From Candidatus Dojkabacteria bacterium (lineage in GTDB: Bacteria > Patescibacteria > Dojkabacteria > B142 > JAFGFJ01), in assembly GCA_016931155.1 (NCBI GenBank), contig JAFGFJ010000006.1, positions 124,001 to 188,000 on the forward strand: DNA of 64,000 nucleotides, given 5' to 3'. The position numbers and the translations under genes are program-made. The number at the start of each line of letters is the position of its first letter. Position 1 is the first letter of the stretch. Below are positions 52,620 through 60,809 of this stretch, piece after piece. The notes below the pieces were generated by a model that was given only the letters and a program-made list of their open reading frames with translations, ran no database searches and was not told where the DNA came from.

Positions 52620-52751
52620 AAAAAATGAGACAGTTGCGCTAATCTTTTTTGAGAAAGAACTGGGACACTAGGATGCTGTTAGGCTTTCATTTGTGTGTCC
52701 TGTGTACTATACCCCAGAGACTTTCTCGTTTAGCATTTTGCAACCATCTCA
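52620..52751 (-). ncRNA. Candidate rod-like structured RNA
   Basis: Nested pairings span the element: TCTCA (52747-52751) with TGAGA (52626-52630), GCAAC (52740-52744) with GTTGC (52633-52637), TTAGC (52730-52734) with GCTAA (52638-52642), CTTTCTC (52721-52727) with GAGAAAG (52651-52657), and GTGTCC (52695-52700) with GGACAC (52663-52668) or CCCA with TGGG. On the minus strand the outer stem is followed at once by six T (terminator) and TATTAT lies just before it (promoter). Size and rod shape recall 6S RNA, but no diagnostic sequence is seen. A MITE with imperfect inverted ends is an alternative. Confidence 0.5.
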
Positions 52752-53007
52752 CTTATAATAACGGAAGTAATTTATTTTTTTCACACCTCTATTGTCTTGT
52801 TATATAGGCATAGGGAGTGAAGATGAAACGATAGAAAACGCATTGATGTTGTAGCTAAAAGGGTCGAATGGTTATGTAAAACAGGCGATATACAATGGGT
52901 TTTCAGTAGTTGTGGTCTATTTACAATTTAATTAAATCATTTCAAAAGCTGGGACTCAGAATTAGTGGTATTGTTTTTACAGGTTCTATTTTTTAACTTA
53001 CAAAAAA
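52752..53007. other. Intergenic region before the flavin reductase
   Basis: TTGTTATATAGG (52797 on) repeats the -10 context seen at 22307 and could drive a plus-strand transcript, but no frame of useful length follows. Nothing else was recognised up to the ATG at 53008. Confidence 0.35.
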
Positions 53008-53829
53008 ATGGTTGCAAATTATAGGGCAGTAGTTGAGTCAAATGAAAAAATAAATGCGAAGATATATAAGACCGTTTTTAGACTGATTGAACCAGTTTTA
53101 ATGGAATTTAAGGCTGGACAGTTTATTAATATTTTGGTTGCTCCGAACACTAGAAGAAGCTATTCAATAGGTTCAAGTCCTGCACAAAACACAAAGCTGG
53201 ATATCTATACCGATGTGACCCCGGGGGGTCCAGGATCAAAATTTTTTGAGGCGGCAAAAGCTGGAGATGAAGCAAGCTTTATTGGTCCTCTTGGGCTATT
53301 TGTGTATGAGGATAATGAAAATAGCAAAGCTATATTCATCGCAACAGGCACTGGGCTGGCTCCATTTTATTCAATGATTTGCTATGCTCTTGAGACCCTG
53401 AAATCCAAAAGAGAGATAAAGCTTTACTTGGGCTTTCGCTATGAGGAGGACTGCTTTCTATTGGATGAGTTGGAAATGCTTGAGGAAAAGTACTCCAATT
53501 TCAGTTTTTGTCTCACGCTTTCAAAGCCTTCCGATTCGTGGAGGGGGAATTCAGGTTATGTAACAAAGTATCTGGAGCAGGATTTAAAGGAGGACTTAGG
53601 GGAGGATTTAAAGAGTGGCTTGAAACAAAATTTGAAGGATGAGTTGGATCAGGACTTGAGGCAAAATTTGAAGAAGGAATTAAACCAGCAAATAAAACAG
53701 GACTCAAAAAAGAAAGAACTTCTAGATGCTTATATCTGCGGAGGGCAGGCAATGATTACTTCTGTGAACGAATTTTTAATAAATAAAGGAATAAGTCCGG
53801 ATAATATATATTCTGAAAAGTTTTTTTAA
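53008..53829 (+). CDS. FAD/NAD(P)-binding oxidoreductase of the ferredoxin reductase family, with a repeat insert
   Basis: The 273-residue protein has an FAD domain (RRSYSIGSSPAQNT with RxYS; GGPGSKFFEAAKAGDEASFIGPLG) and an NAD(P) domain (AIFIATGTGLAPFYSMI, KLYLGFRYEED, CGGQAMITSVNEFL), ending YSEKFF. Between the LSKPSDSW strand and the CGG strand lies an insert of about 45 residues, a run of 'xxLKxDL'-like units rich in Asp, Glu, Lys, Leu and Gln, absent from normal members. It should pass electrons between NAD(P)H and an acceptor. Its stop overlaps the lgt start. Confidence 0.85.
   Translation: MVANYRAVVESNEKINAKIYKTVFRLIEPVLMEFKAGQFINILVAPNTRRSYSIGSSPAQNTKLDIYTDVTPGGPGSKFFEAAKAGDEASFIGPLGLFVYEDNENSKAIFIATGTGLAPFYSMICYALETLKSKREIKLYLGFRYEEDCFLLDELEMLEEKYSNFSFCLTLSKPSDSWRGNSGYVTKYLEQDLKEDLGEDLKSGLKQNLKDELDQDLRQNLKKELNQQIKQDSKKKELLDAYICGGQAMITSVNEFLINKGISPDNIYSEKFF
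53575..53710 (+). repeat. Degenerate 12-bp repeat tract inside the flavin reductase
   Basis: Units resembling GAGGATTTAAAG recur about ten times, encoding the Leu/Lys/Asp-rich insert. The copies differ at several positions, so expansion is not recent. Confidence 0.6.
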
Positions 53830-54746
53830 TGGGTAAAGTTTTAAAAGTTTTTCATAAGAGAAATTTTGCTTATCTCTTCTTCCTTATCCTTTTTTTTCTT
53901 GGTGTGTATGGGATGTATATTATTGCTCTGGCTTTTGCAGGAAAGATCGAAATTCCAAAGGGAATTATGCTTGGCAGGGTTCAGTTCAGGTTCTATGGAA
54001 TGATCATAGTTTTATCCGTACTGATCTCAGCAGTTATATTTGAAAGGCTCGCAGGAAAACTTGCTAAAACGGATCAAAAATTCCGGAAAGAAACCAGAAA
54101 GTTTGATATTTATGAAGCTCTCATATGGATAATTATTCCAGGTGTTTTGTTGGGGAGAATTTTTTACTTTGTGCAAAATGCATCGATGTCTGGTGTATTC
54201 CCAGAGATTTATAAAGTTTGGGATGGAGGATTATCAATTTTTGGCGGGGTACTTGGTGGTGTTCTTGGTATAATTATTTACCTGAAAAGATCAAAAATTA
54301 ATACTTTTCCTACCCTCGATCATGTATTTATAGCGATCCCGCTTGGACATGCTGTCGGGAGATGGGCAAACTTTATAAACCAGGAGATATATGGTCTTCC
54401 CACAAATCTTCCCTGGAAAATGTATATATCACCGGAAAATAAAGTCGGAATTGCACCTGAGTTTGTTGGGGAGAAATTCTATCATCCTTTATTTTTGTAT
54501 GAGTTTATTCTGAATCTTGTTCTTTTTGGGGTTTTGTATTTTCTTTTTAAAGCAAAAAATAAGAGATTTGACGGATTTTTCATCTCGGTTTATTTGGTCG
54601 GATATGGACTCATTAGATTTTTTATTGAATTTTTAAGGTTAGATCCTAAAGTATTTTTGGGGCTTTCTGTGGCACAATATATTTCAGTTGTTATGGTTGT
54701 TTCTGGTACAGTGGTTTTAGTGTTAAAGCTAAGAAAGGGGAAATAG
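53829..54746 (+). CDS. lgt: Prolipoprotein diacylglyceryl transferase
   Basis: The 305-residue protein has about seven transmembrane helices and the Lgt signature GHAVGRWANFINQEIYG (about 177-193), preceded by GGLSIFGGVLGGVLGI and followed by YHPLFLYEFILNL. It transfers diacylglycerol from phosphatidylglycerol to the lipobox Cys of prolipoproteins. The N-terminal helix plus the cytoplasmic stretch EIPKGIMLGRVQFRFYG is standard. It starts within the stop of the reductase (TAATG). Confidence 0.96.
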   Translation: MGKVLKVFHKRNFAYLFFLILFFLGVYGMYIIALAFAGKIEIPKGIMLGRVQFRFYGMIIVLSVLISAVIFERLAGKLAKTDQKFRKETRKFDIYEALIWIIIPGVLLGRIFYFVQNASMSGVFPEIYKVWDGGLSIFGGVLGGVLGIIIYLKRSKINTFPTLDHVFIAIPLGHAVGRWANFINQEIYGLPTNLPWKMYISPENKVGIAPEFVGEKFYHPLFLYEFILNLVLFGVLYFLFKAKNKRFDGFFISVYLVGYGLIRFFIEFLRLDPKVFLGLSVAQYISVVMVVSGTVVLVLKLRKGK

Positions 54747-54765
54747 TAAATTTTAAATATCTAAC

Positions 54766-54885
54766 ATGAGAACACTGTGGAAAAATGAACTGGGTTCTGA
54801 AGGAATAGAGACGAACAAAATTCAAATGCACCAGGGCTGGATAAAGAGGACTTGGAGAACAACCCCCAAAAGAATTAAGGGATAA
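54766..54885 (+). CDS. Possible small basic protein between lgt and fmt
   Basis: ATG 54766 to TAA 54883-54885 encodes 39 residues, basic and Trp-containing (RTLWKNELGSEG at the start, WIKRTWRTTPKRIKG at the end). It fills most of the 151-base gap between two codirectional genes. No family is known and it may be chance. Confidence 0.3.
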   Translation: MRTLWKNELGSEGIETNKIQMHQGWIKRTWRTTPKRIKG

Positions 54886-54897
54886 TGAGGAATAGCA

Positions 54898-55971
54898 GTG
54901 GACACAATGCATAAATCAAAGATAAAAACACTTTTTATAGGCACATCGGAGTTTGCTGTACCGACCCTTCGTGCCTTGGCTCTGAGTAATCTCGTGGAAC
55001 TTGTTGGAGTGGTAACTCAGCCTGACAGGCCGGCAGGAAGAAAACAGGAACTCGAAGAGCCTGCTGTGAAAAAGGCTTATTTGGAACTTAAAGACGAGGG
55101 TACTTTGGAAAGAGATGTGGAAATCTTCCAGCCTGATAAAATAAAGAATGAGGCAGAGAAGATTTTGAAGTTGACTGAGCCAGAATTGATAATCGTGGCT
55201 TCCTATGGACAGATTCTTCCCGCAGCTATTATCAATTATCCAAAGTACAAATGTCTCAATGTTCACGCTTCTCTATTACCTGATCTGAGAGGTGCGGTTC
55301 CCATCCCCATGGCGATTCTTAAAGGCTACGAGAAGACAGGAGTATCGATCCCTGTTATGACGGAAGGACTTGATGATGGGTCGATTGTTGTACAAAAGGA
55401 GTTGAGGATTTCGAAGGATGATACGACAGAGTCTTTGACAAAAAAGCTTGCAAATCTCGGAGCGAAACTTCTTATCGAAGTACTTTCTTCCTGGATTAAA
55501 GGAGAAATTGAGCCGACTCCACAAGAGGAAAGTGCAGCAACTTATTGCTACACAAAAGATATTTCAAAGGGAAAAGCAGAGATTAACTTTGATAAACCCA
55601 TTGATGAGATAGAGAGAATGATAAGAGCTTTTTTTCCGTGGCCTGTTGCGTGGATGTGGATAGAGCTTGGTGGGCAGAAAAAACGACTAAAGATATATAT
55701 AGCGAAGAAAGTTGATATGAATTGTTTTGAGAGTAGATACAAATCTGATGTTTCTATGTTTGAGAGTAAACAGGAGGATTTCAGAACACATATTTACAGG
55801 GTGCTTCATAAACTTTCTGTCGAAGAGAAAAGAAATTGGGTATTTATTTTGTTCGAAAAAAAGTTATTCCTAGTGACTAAAGACGGAGCAATTGAGTTTA
55901 TGCGAATACAACTAGAGGGTAAGAAAGTAGGAACTGGTAAGAGTTATCTCTATCTTGCACAAAAGAAATGA
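54898..55971 (+). CDS. fmt: Methionyl-tRNA formyltransferase
   Basis: The 357-residue protein begins with FIGTSEFAVPTLRAL, shows VVTQPDRPAGR, the catalytic block NVHASLLPDLRGAVPIPMAI (Asn and His) and GLDDGSIVVQKE (Asp), and the C-terminal OB-like domain with RAFFPWPVAWM. It formylates initiator Met-tRNA with formyl-tetrahydrofolate. Start is GTG 54898 or ATG 54907; a GAGG precedes both. An insert of about 40 residues (around 280-320) makes it longer than the usual ~315. The next gene overlaps by four bases. Confidence 0.95.
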   Translation: MDTMHKSKIKTLFIGTSEFAVPTLRALALSNLVELVGVVTQPDRPAGRKQELEEPAVKKAYLELKDEGTLERDVEIFQPDKIKNEAEKILKLTEPELIIVASYGQILPAAIINYPKYKCLNVHASLLPDLRGAVPIPMAILKGYEKTGVSIPVMTEGLDDGSIVVQKELRISKDDTTESLTKKLANLGAKLLIEVLSSWIKGEIEPTPQEESAATYCYTKDISKGKAEINFDKPIDEIERMIRAFFPWPVAWMWIELGGQKKRLKIYIAKKVDMNCFESRYKSDVSMFESKQEDFRTHIYRVLHKLSVEEKRNWVFILFEKKLFLVTKDGAIEFMRIQLEGKKVGTGKSYLYLAQKK

Positions 55972-56684
55972 ACATATCTGAGCTGCATAAATTTATTGAT
56001 CAATGGAGAAAATTAAAATCATACCCTTCAGCAGGTGGGTGGCCGGATAAGCTTTTGCTCACTCCGGGTATCTGGAAAAAACTCTCAGAAATAATGAATT
56101 ATACTAAAGGTGATGGTCATGAGTATGCGGTAAACTTATTTTATGTTGACGGAGAAATTGTTGTTACACCATCTACAAGAGGTACTCGAGAGAGCGTGAC
56201 TGCAAGGAACAAGATAGAGGTGAAATATGAACCTGACAGGAAGGGATATTACTCGAAGAAAATATTCATTGATTCAAAGTTAGTTGGGAAAAGCGTGCTT
56301 ACTCAAAGCAAAGTACCAAAGAAAATAGAAATAAGTTATCTTTTTAATGTTCACACTCATCCTGTTTGGAAAAATCTGGGTCAAAAGGGAGTTTCTGTCG
56401 GATCTGAAAGCTACAGTTTTTTCTCCGATACCGATATAAGAAGCTTTTTATTGTCACCTGCACTTGTAATGGGACTTCTTACTGATAGATTGTGGCTTGT
56501 GTGTAAAACAAGTGGATCTATAAAAATATTGGGTGAGAATGGGATAGAGAGGCTTTATGATATCAGTAAAGATATTTTTGAGGGGAAAGGAAATGCTGAA
56601 TCTTTGATAAAAGACAAGCTGGCTAACTGGGGTCTTGTGTTTTACAGGGCGGGAAAAAATCAAAGTCTGGTGAAGGTTAATTGA
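55968..56684 (+). CDS. JAMM/MPN-like putative metalloprotease
   Basis: The 238-residue protein contains NVHTHP (His129, His131) and, 21 residues on, SDTD (Ser153, Asp156), fitting the HxH...SxxD zinc site of JAMM/MPN+ proteins; HEYAVNLFYVDGEIVV supplies a candidate Glu52. The spacing between HTHP and SxxD is longer than the usual 7-8 residues, the insert including WKNLGQKGVSVGSES. JAMM enzymes remove ubiquitin-like proteins or cut isopeptides; RadC-like members are non-proteolytic. The ATG overlaps the fmt stop, so they are coupled. Confidence 0.65.
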   Translation: MNISELHKFIDQWRKLKSYPSAGGWPDKLLLTPGIWKKLSEIMNYTKGDGHEYAVNLFYVDGEIVVTPSTRGTRESVTARNKIEVKYEPDRKGYYSKKIFIDSKLVGKSVLTQSKVPKKIEISYLFNVHTHPVWKNLGQKGVSVGSESYSFFSDTDIRSFLLSPALVMGLLTDRLWLVCKTSGSIKILGENGIERLYDISKDIFEGKGNAESLIKDKLANWGLVFYRAGKNQSLVKVN

Positions 56685-56757
56685 GTCCTGCCGTTACCTG
56701 GCAAACTGTCAGGAGATTTAAAAGTGTTACCCGGTAAAAGATAAAACAGCCTGCCTA

Positions 56758-56766
56758 TGCTATAAT
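56758..56766 (+). promoter_or_regulatory. Extended -10 promoter for the polysaccharide-export cluster
   Basis: TGCTATAAT is a TG-N-TATAAT extended -10 located 35 bases before ATG 56802. No clear -35 is present. Confidence 0.5.
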
Positions 56767-56801
56767 TCAGGATTCTTTTGGCTCATAGAAAAAGAAAAGA
56801 T

Positions 56802-57569
56802 ATGGGAAAAACAAATACGGTTGATCTTCTTTTTGAACTGATAAAAACCAATTTTAAACTCAGGTACAACAATTCAGTACTGGGTTTTGTCTGGGTTCTT
56901 CTAAAGCCATTTTTAACATTTTTAGTTTTGTACATTGTTTTTTCCAACTTCAGGGGGAATTCGTCCATCGATAATTACACTATTTATCTTCTATCGGGAA
57001 TAATACTTTTTACTTTTATTAACGAAGGAGTACTTTTTGGACTAAACTCTCTCCTTGATAAAGCAAACATTATTCTTAAAGTTAATTTCAATAAGATAAT
57101 TGCAGTGCTCAGTTCGGAGATCATGGCTCTGGTAAATTTTCTGATCAATCTTCTGATTTTGTCTATCTTTATTATTTTTAATCCAGTAAACATTTCTGTT
57201 CTGAGTTTTTTTTACTTATTGTTCATACTTTTTGTAATCTCGTTAGGATTAGTTTCAATTTCTTTGTTCTCCAGTATTCTTATCTTAAAATTCAGGGATT
57301 TGCAGAATATTGCTGAACTTGCAATGCAACTTTTATTTTATGGTTCAGCTATTTTTTATCCCGTAGAGCAAATCCCCGGGAGGTTTCAATGGCTTATTAA
57401 ACTGAATCCACTCTATAATCTGATTGATGCCGCAAGAAATGCTCTTGTGCAGGGGGAGATTATCAATACGAAAGAAGTGCTGATCATTTTTTTTGTTATT
57501 GTTTTCTTCTTCTCAATTGGGGCAATCTTCTTTTCCAGGAATGTAAAAAAGGTAGCTGAATACTTCTAA
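56802..57569 (+). CDS. wzm: ABC-2 polysaccharide exporter, membrane subunit
   Basis: From ATG 56802 (TTG 56778 is a poorer start) the protein has about 255 residues and six transmembrane helices. LIKTNFKLRYNNSVLGFVWV and LKPFLTFLVLYIVFSNF are the N-terminal signature of O-antigen/teichoic-acid ABC-2 permeases, and FYPVEQIPGRFQWLIKLNPL is the conserved C-terminal loop. It exports a lipid-linked glycan with an ATPase partner. The glycosyltransferase gene follows after one base; the original wzt directly after that is truncated. Confidence 0.92.
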   Translation: MGKTNTVDLLFELIKTNFKLRYNNSVLGFVWVLLKPFLTFLVLYIVFSNFRGNSSIDNYTIYLLSGIILFTFINEGVLFGLNSLLDKANIILKVNFNKIIAVLSSEIMALVNFLINLLILSIFIIFNPVNISVLSFFYLLFILFVISLGLVSISLFSSILILKFRDLQNIAELAMQLLFYGSAIFYPVEQIPGRFQWLIKLNPLYNLIDAARNALVQGEIINTKEVLIIFFVIVFFFSIGAIFFSRNVKKVAEYF

Positions 57570-57570
57570 T

Positions 57571-58440
57571 ATGGGAAATCTATTCGAACCAAAGGTCTCA
57601 ATTGTAGTAGTGAATCTCAATGGTGAAGATGATACTTTCGAATGTGTGGACTCATTGAAAAAGATTGGCTACAAGAATTATGAAATTGTTGTTGTTGATA
57701 ATGGCTCTTCAAAGAAGAATTACGAAAGACTTAAGAAAAACTTAAAAGGCGTAACAATTCTCAGGAAAGAGGAAAATCTGGGTTTTACGGGAGGCTATAA
57801 TGTTGGTATAAGATACGCAAAGGCATCAGGTTCCAGATATGTTGCCATATTAAATAACGATACTGTGGTAGATGAAAAATGGCTTTCTGAATTTGTAAAA
57901 CTTGCTAAAGAAGAAAAGAAATTTGGAGTGATAGGGTCAAAATCGTGTTACTACGGTCAAAGAGAAATTATCCAGACCGCTGGTCTTGCCTTCAATAAGT
58001 TCTGGGCTACTTTTTATGAAATCGGAAACGGTCTTAGAGATGAGGATCATTATAATGAAAACAGAGAAGTAACAGCTGTGAGTGGAGTTTCTATGCTGAT
58101 GGATTTAAAAAACCCGCTAGAGGATATATTATTTGATGAGGAACTATTTCTCTATTACGAGGATGTTGATCTATGTTTGAGAATGAAGAGAAATGGTTAT
58201 AAAGTGCTGTATTGTGCCAAGTCAAAAGTCTATCATAAGATTTCAAGGACAGCCAAAAAGGTGAAAGGTCTTAGCTTGTATTGGGGGATAAGGAACAGGC
58301 TTAGAGTCATAAGAAGATACTATGGTTTTATTCCATATGTCTGGGTATTTATCAGACTTTTGGTAAAGGGGGTAGTAGATTTGTCTGTGATGGATAAGGT
58401 ATCAGCTAAGGCTTATTTTAGGGGATTATGTAATAAATAA
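57571..58440 (+). CDS. Family 2 glycosyltransferase
   Basis: The 289-residue protein is a GT-A enzyme like rhamnosyltransferases: VSIVVVNLNGEDDTFECVDS, YEIVVVDNGSS (first Asp), ENLGFTGGYNVGIRYA and AILNNDTVVD (DxD-like), then EDVDLCLRMKRNGYKVLY. It adds a sugar to the glycan exported by the cluster. A hydrophobic C-terminal segment may anchor it. Its TAA overlaps the ATG of the wzt fragment, as in an intact operon. Confidence 0.92.
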   Translation: MGNLFEPKVSIVVVNLNGEDDTFECVDSLKKIGYKNYEIVVVDNGSSKKNYERLKKNLKGVTILRKEENLGFTGGYNVGIRYAKASGSRYVAILNNDTVVDEKWLSEFVKLAKEEKKFGVIGSKSCYYGQREIIQTAGLAFNKFWATFYEIGNGLRDEDHYNENREVTAVSGVSMLMDLKNPLEDILFDEELFLYYEDVDLCLRMKRNGYKVLYCAKSKVYHKISRTAKKVKGLSLYWGIRNRLRVIRRYYGFIPYVWVFIRLLVKGVVDLSVMDKVSAKAYFRGLCNK

Positions 58441-58568
58441 TGAAAAATTTAGTTGAGATAAAAAATCTTTCTAAGGTGTTTGAAGTACCAAGAGAGAAAA
58501 AACAGACCTTGAAGAGCCATTTTCTGGATTTATTTAGAAGAACGAGTAAGGAATTTATACTATTATAG
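58440..58568 (+). pseudogene. Truncated ABC-exporter ATPase (first 42 residues of a Wzt)
   Basis: ATG 58440 overlaps the GT2 stop and the frame reads LVEIKNLSKVFEVPREKKQT then LKSHFLDLFRR, the exact start of Wzt-type ATPases, but stops at TAG 58566-58568 before the Walker A. A convergent, complete wzt starts at the other end of the next gene. The operon's own ATPase gene has thus been lost by a rearrangement whose breakpoint is near 58560. Confidence 0.85.
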
Positions 58569-58580
58569 TAAGGAATCTAT
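58545..58580 (+). repeat. 14-bp direct repeat at the wzt breakpoint
   Basis: AGTAAGGAATTTAT (58545-58558) and AGTAAGGAATCTAT (58567-58580) differ at one base and lie 8 bases apart, spanning the stop of the truncated wzt and the end of the convergent gene. Confidence 0.7.
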
Positions 58581-59782
58581 TGTTCCCATTTACTACTGAC
58601 TAGGATATTCCCTCTTTGTCCGTTGTGAGGAGACTTAGTATTTACAGTAAAAATGGTTCCCTTGGGATAGAAGTCATAATACTTTGTCTCACTTTCACCA
58701 AATACAACAAAATTTACAAAGTACTTCCCCGATAACAGCGATGTATTATAGATATTAAACGAAATACTTCTTTTTTCCTTGTTTATTAATATCTTTGCGT
58801 ACTTTGTATTTGTTCCGAATAAGTAGAAACCAGTCTTTTCATCATATATACCCAATCCTATGTGTAGGTTCTCGACGCCCTTATTTATTTTATAATCAAT
58901 TCTGAACTTTATATTATCACCCACTGTGAAGTTGTTCCCATCTTTTTTATTCTGATCTTCTATTGCTATTTTCGAAATTCTTACTTGTCCTGTGCCAGGC
59001 CTCTCTTTTTCTGGTGATCTATTTTCTGATTTTATTTCAGATTTATTGACCAATTCATGGTAGTGAAATATTATGTCTCTCACTTCCCCTTCTTTTGCAA
59101 TTTTCCCGTCCACTAGTAGAACAGCTCTATCGGAAAACTCTTCTACTTGAGATAAAGAATGAGAAACAAATATGATTGTCTTTCCCAGCTTTTTCATTTT
59201 CCTAAAGTATTCAAAGCACTTTTCTTGAAAACCCATATCTCCAACAGCCAAGACTTCATCAAGTATATATATGTCAGCATCTGCTTTGATAGCTATTGAG
59301 AACGCTAGTCTCACCTGCATTCCAGAAGAGAAGTTTTTAATGGGAACGTCTAGAAATTCTCTGATTTCAGCGAAATCAACAATCTCATTAAATTTTTCGT
59401 TGATAAATTTTCTAGTCATTCCAAGAATTGTTCCATTCAAGTAAATATTTTCTCTAGCACTTAATTCTGGGTTAAAGCCAACGCCAAGCTCTAAGAAGGG
59501 TATTATTTTGCCTCTCGTAACTATATTTCCTGAATCTGGAAGATATATTTGTGAAATAAGTTTTAACAAGGTCGATTTCCCGGATCCATTTTTTCCGATT
59601 ATGCTGATAAACTCTCCTTTGTTTATTTCGAGAGTTAATCTGTCTATTGCTATAAATTTTTTTTTCCTTATTGGCCTGAAAAGATTGAAAAATCGAGATT
59701 TTATTGTGTCTCTTTTTTCACTGACTATTTCAAAACTTTTCGTTACATTATCTATTTTAATTGCTGTTTCAGTTTTCTTCAT
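58577..59782 (-). CDS. wzt: ABC exporter ATPase with C-terminal glycan-binding domain
   Basis: The 401-residue protein has Walker A SIIGKNGSGKSTLLKL, the Wzt-type GFNPELSARENIYLNG segment, ABC signature NFSSGMQVRLAF, Walker B IYILDEVLAVGD and the switch His SHSLSQVEEF. After a Lys/Glu-rich linker (about 240-260) comes a beta-sandwich Wzt_C domain (ISKIAIEDQNKKDGNNFTVG on) that binds the glycan end in the model systems. It likely powers Wzm export in place of the truncated copy. It is inverted relative to wzm. Confidence 0.92.
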   Translation of the reverse strand: MKKTETAIKIDNVTKSFEIVSEKRDTIKSRFFNLFRPIRKKKFIAIDRLTLEINKGEFISIIGKNGSGKSTLLKLISQIYLPDSGNIVTRGKIIPFLELGVGFNPELSARENIYLNGTILGMTRKFINEKFNEIVDFAEIREFLDVPIKNFSSGMQVRLAFSIAIKADADIYILDEVLAVGDMGFQEKCFEYFRKMKKLGKTIIFVSHSLSQVEEFSDRAVLLVDGKIAKEGEVRDIIFHYHELVNKSEIKSENRSPEKERPGTGQVRISKIAIEDQNKKDGNNFTVGDNIKFRIDYKINKGVENLHIGLGIYDEKTGFYLFGTNTKYAKILINKEKRSISFNIYNTSLLSGKYFVNFVVFGESETKYYDFYPKGTIFTVNTKSPHNGQRGNILVSSKWEQ

Positions 59783-59849
59783 TAGTGGTATTTTGTATAA
59801 ATTTTATTCTTATTGAAATACAGAAGTCGATTTCACCAGTATGATTATT

Positions 59850-60800
59850 TTACTCTGATAATTTTCCTTTAATTTTTTGTAGAGAATTAATGACTTTCGT
59901 CAGACCAGTTTTTTGAGATACCTTAATTATGTGTTTATTTTTACTAAGAATTTCAGATAATTGCTCATTTTGATTCCTTAAAGAAGTTAATTCTTCTTGC
60001 TGTTCTACTGTTTTCCTTTCTAGATTATGCAAAAAAGTTAGCCTTTCTGTGAGATCGGGAGTTTCACTATAGCTAAAGATATTTTTGGGAATTCTACTTA
60101 AAGAGCTACGGTTAGAAGTCGTCAGATTAATGTAGTTTTGAAAAGAATCCTCGGCAAGCAGATACTGCTCTTTATAATATTTTGAGAATATTCTATCTTC
60201 AATATAACTTGGATCTAAACCTTGAGATTGGATTGCGTCAAGCAAAGAATATAGTCCACGAAAAATTACAAAATCTCTTGGAATTGGGAAATTCCAAGTC
60301 CACTCATAATCGATGTTATAAATAATTTTTCTATTTATTGTGAAATTATCGAGGTTCAGATCAAGAATTCCTGGTTTAATCCATGCAGTCTCTTCATTTA
60401 GGTGATGGCCAAAAATATTATTAAACTCCTTATTTATAATGGGAGGTTTTTTTATCTGATCCAATTTGTTAATAATCTCTTCAAGATAAAACTTAAATAG
60501 TTCATCTATATCTTTATAATCTCTTTGTTGAACACTCCTATACATTCTATTAAGTAGATTCTCCCCATTTATATATTTAAAAATTACTCTGTTATCAACT
60601 ATGTTAGGTTTTAATATTTGAAAGGGGAGATGGTAACTCGAAAGGAGTTTGTATTTGTTGTAAAAACTTCTTAGGAATTGTAGAGATGAAGGGAATGCAA
60701 TTTTGTGTACAAGTAGGGATGTGCCATTACTAACAAAAGCAGTCATTAATCTAAACTTTTCCTTTCTATTTTGGTTATGTCTTACGTATAAAACTTTCAT
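59850..60800 (-). CDS. Kinase-like protein with C-terminal coiled coil
   Basis: In the 316-residue protein the segment GILDLNLDNFTI followed by IYNIDYEWTWNF matches the catalytic loop and metal-binding region of aminoglycoside/choline kinase-like folds ('D....N ... iDyEw'). An early Lys (HKIAFPSS, about 53) and acidic residues in between fit a small-kinase lobe. The last 60 residues form a coiled coil with heptad Leu/Glu. It probably phosphorylates a glycan or lipid intermediate. It follows the methyltransferase gene after 9 bases, in the same operon. Confidence 0.65.
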   Translation of the reverse strand: MKVLYVRHNQNRKEKFRLMTAFVSNGTSLLVHKIAFPSSLQFLRSFYNKYKLLSSYHLPFQILKPNIVDNRVIFKYINGENLLNRMYRSVQQRDYKDIDELFKFYLEEIINKLDQIKKPPIINKEFNNIFGHHLNEETAWIKPGILDLNLDNFTINRKIIYNIDYEWTWNFPIPRDFVIFRGLYSLLDAIQSQGLDPSYIEDRIFSKYYKEQYLLAEDSFQNYINLTTSNRSSLSRIPKNIFSYSETPDLTERLTFLHNLERKTVEQQEELTSLRNQNEQLSEILSKNKHIIKVSQKTGLTKVINSLQKIKGKLSE

Positions 60801-60809
60801 ATAACTTAC

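Noticed and set aside
52626..52751. SRP RNA, tmRNA or RNase P RNA
   Set aside because: No GGAA-type SRP apical loop, no tRNA-like end and none of the conserved RNase P segments are present.
54766..54885. Treating the 39-residue frame between lgt and fmt as an established gene
   Set aside because: No homology or motif; listed only at low confidence because it nearly fills the gap.
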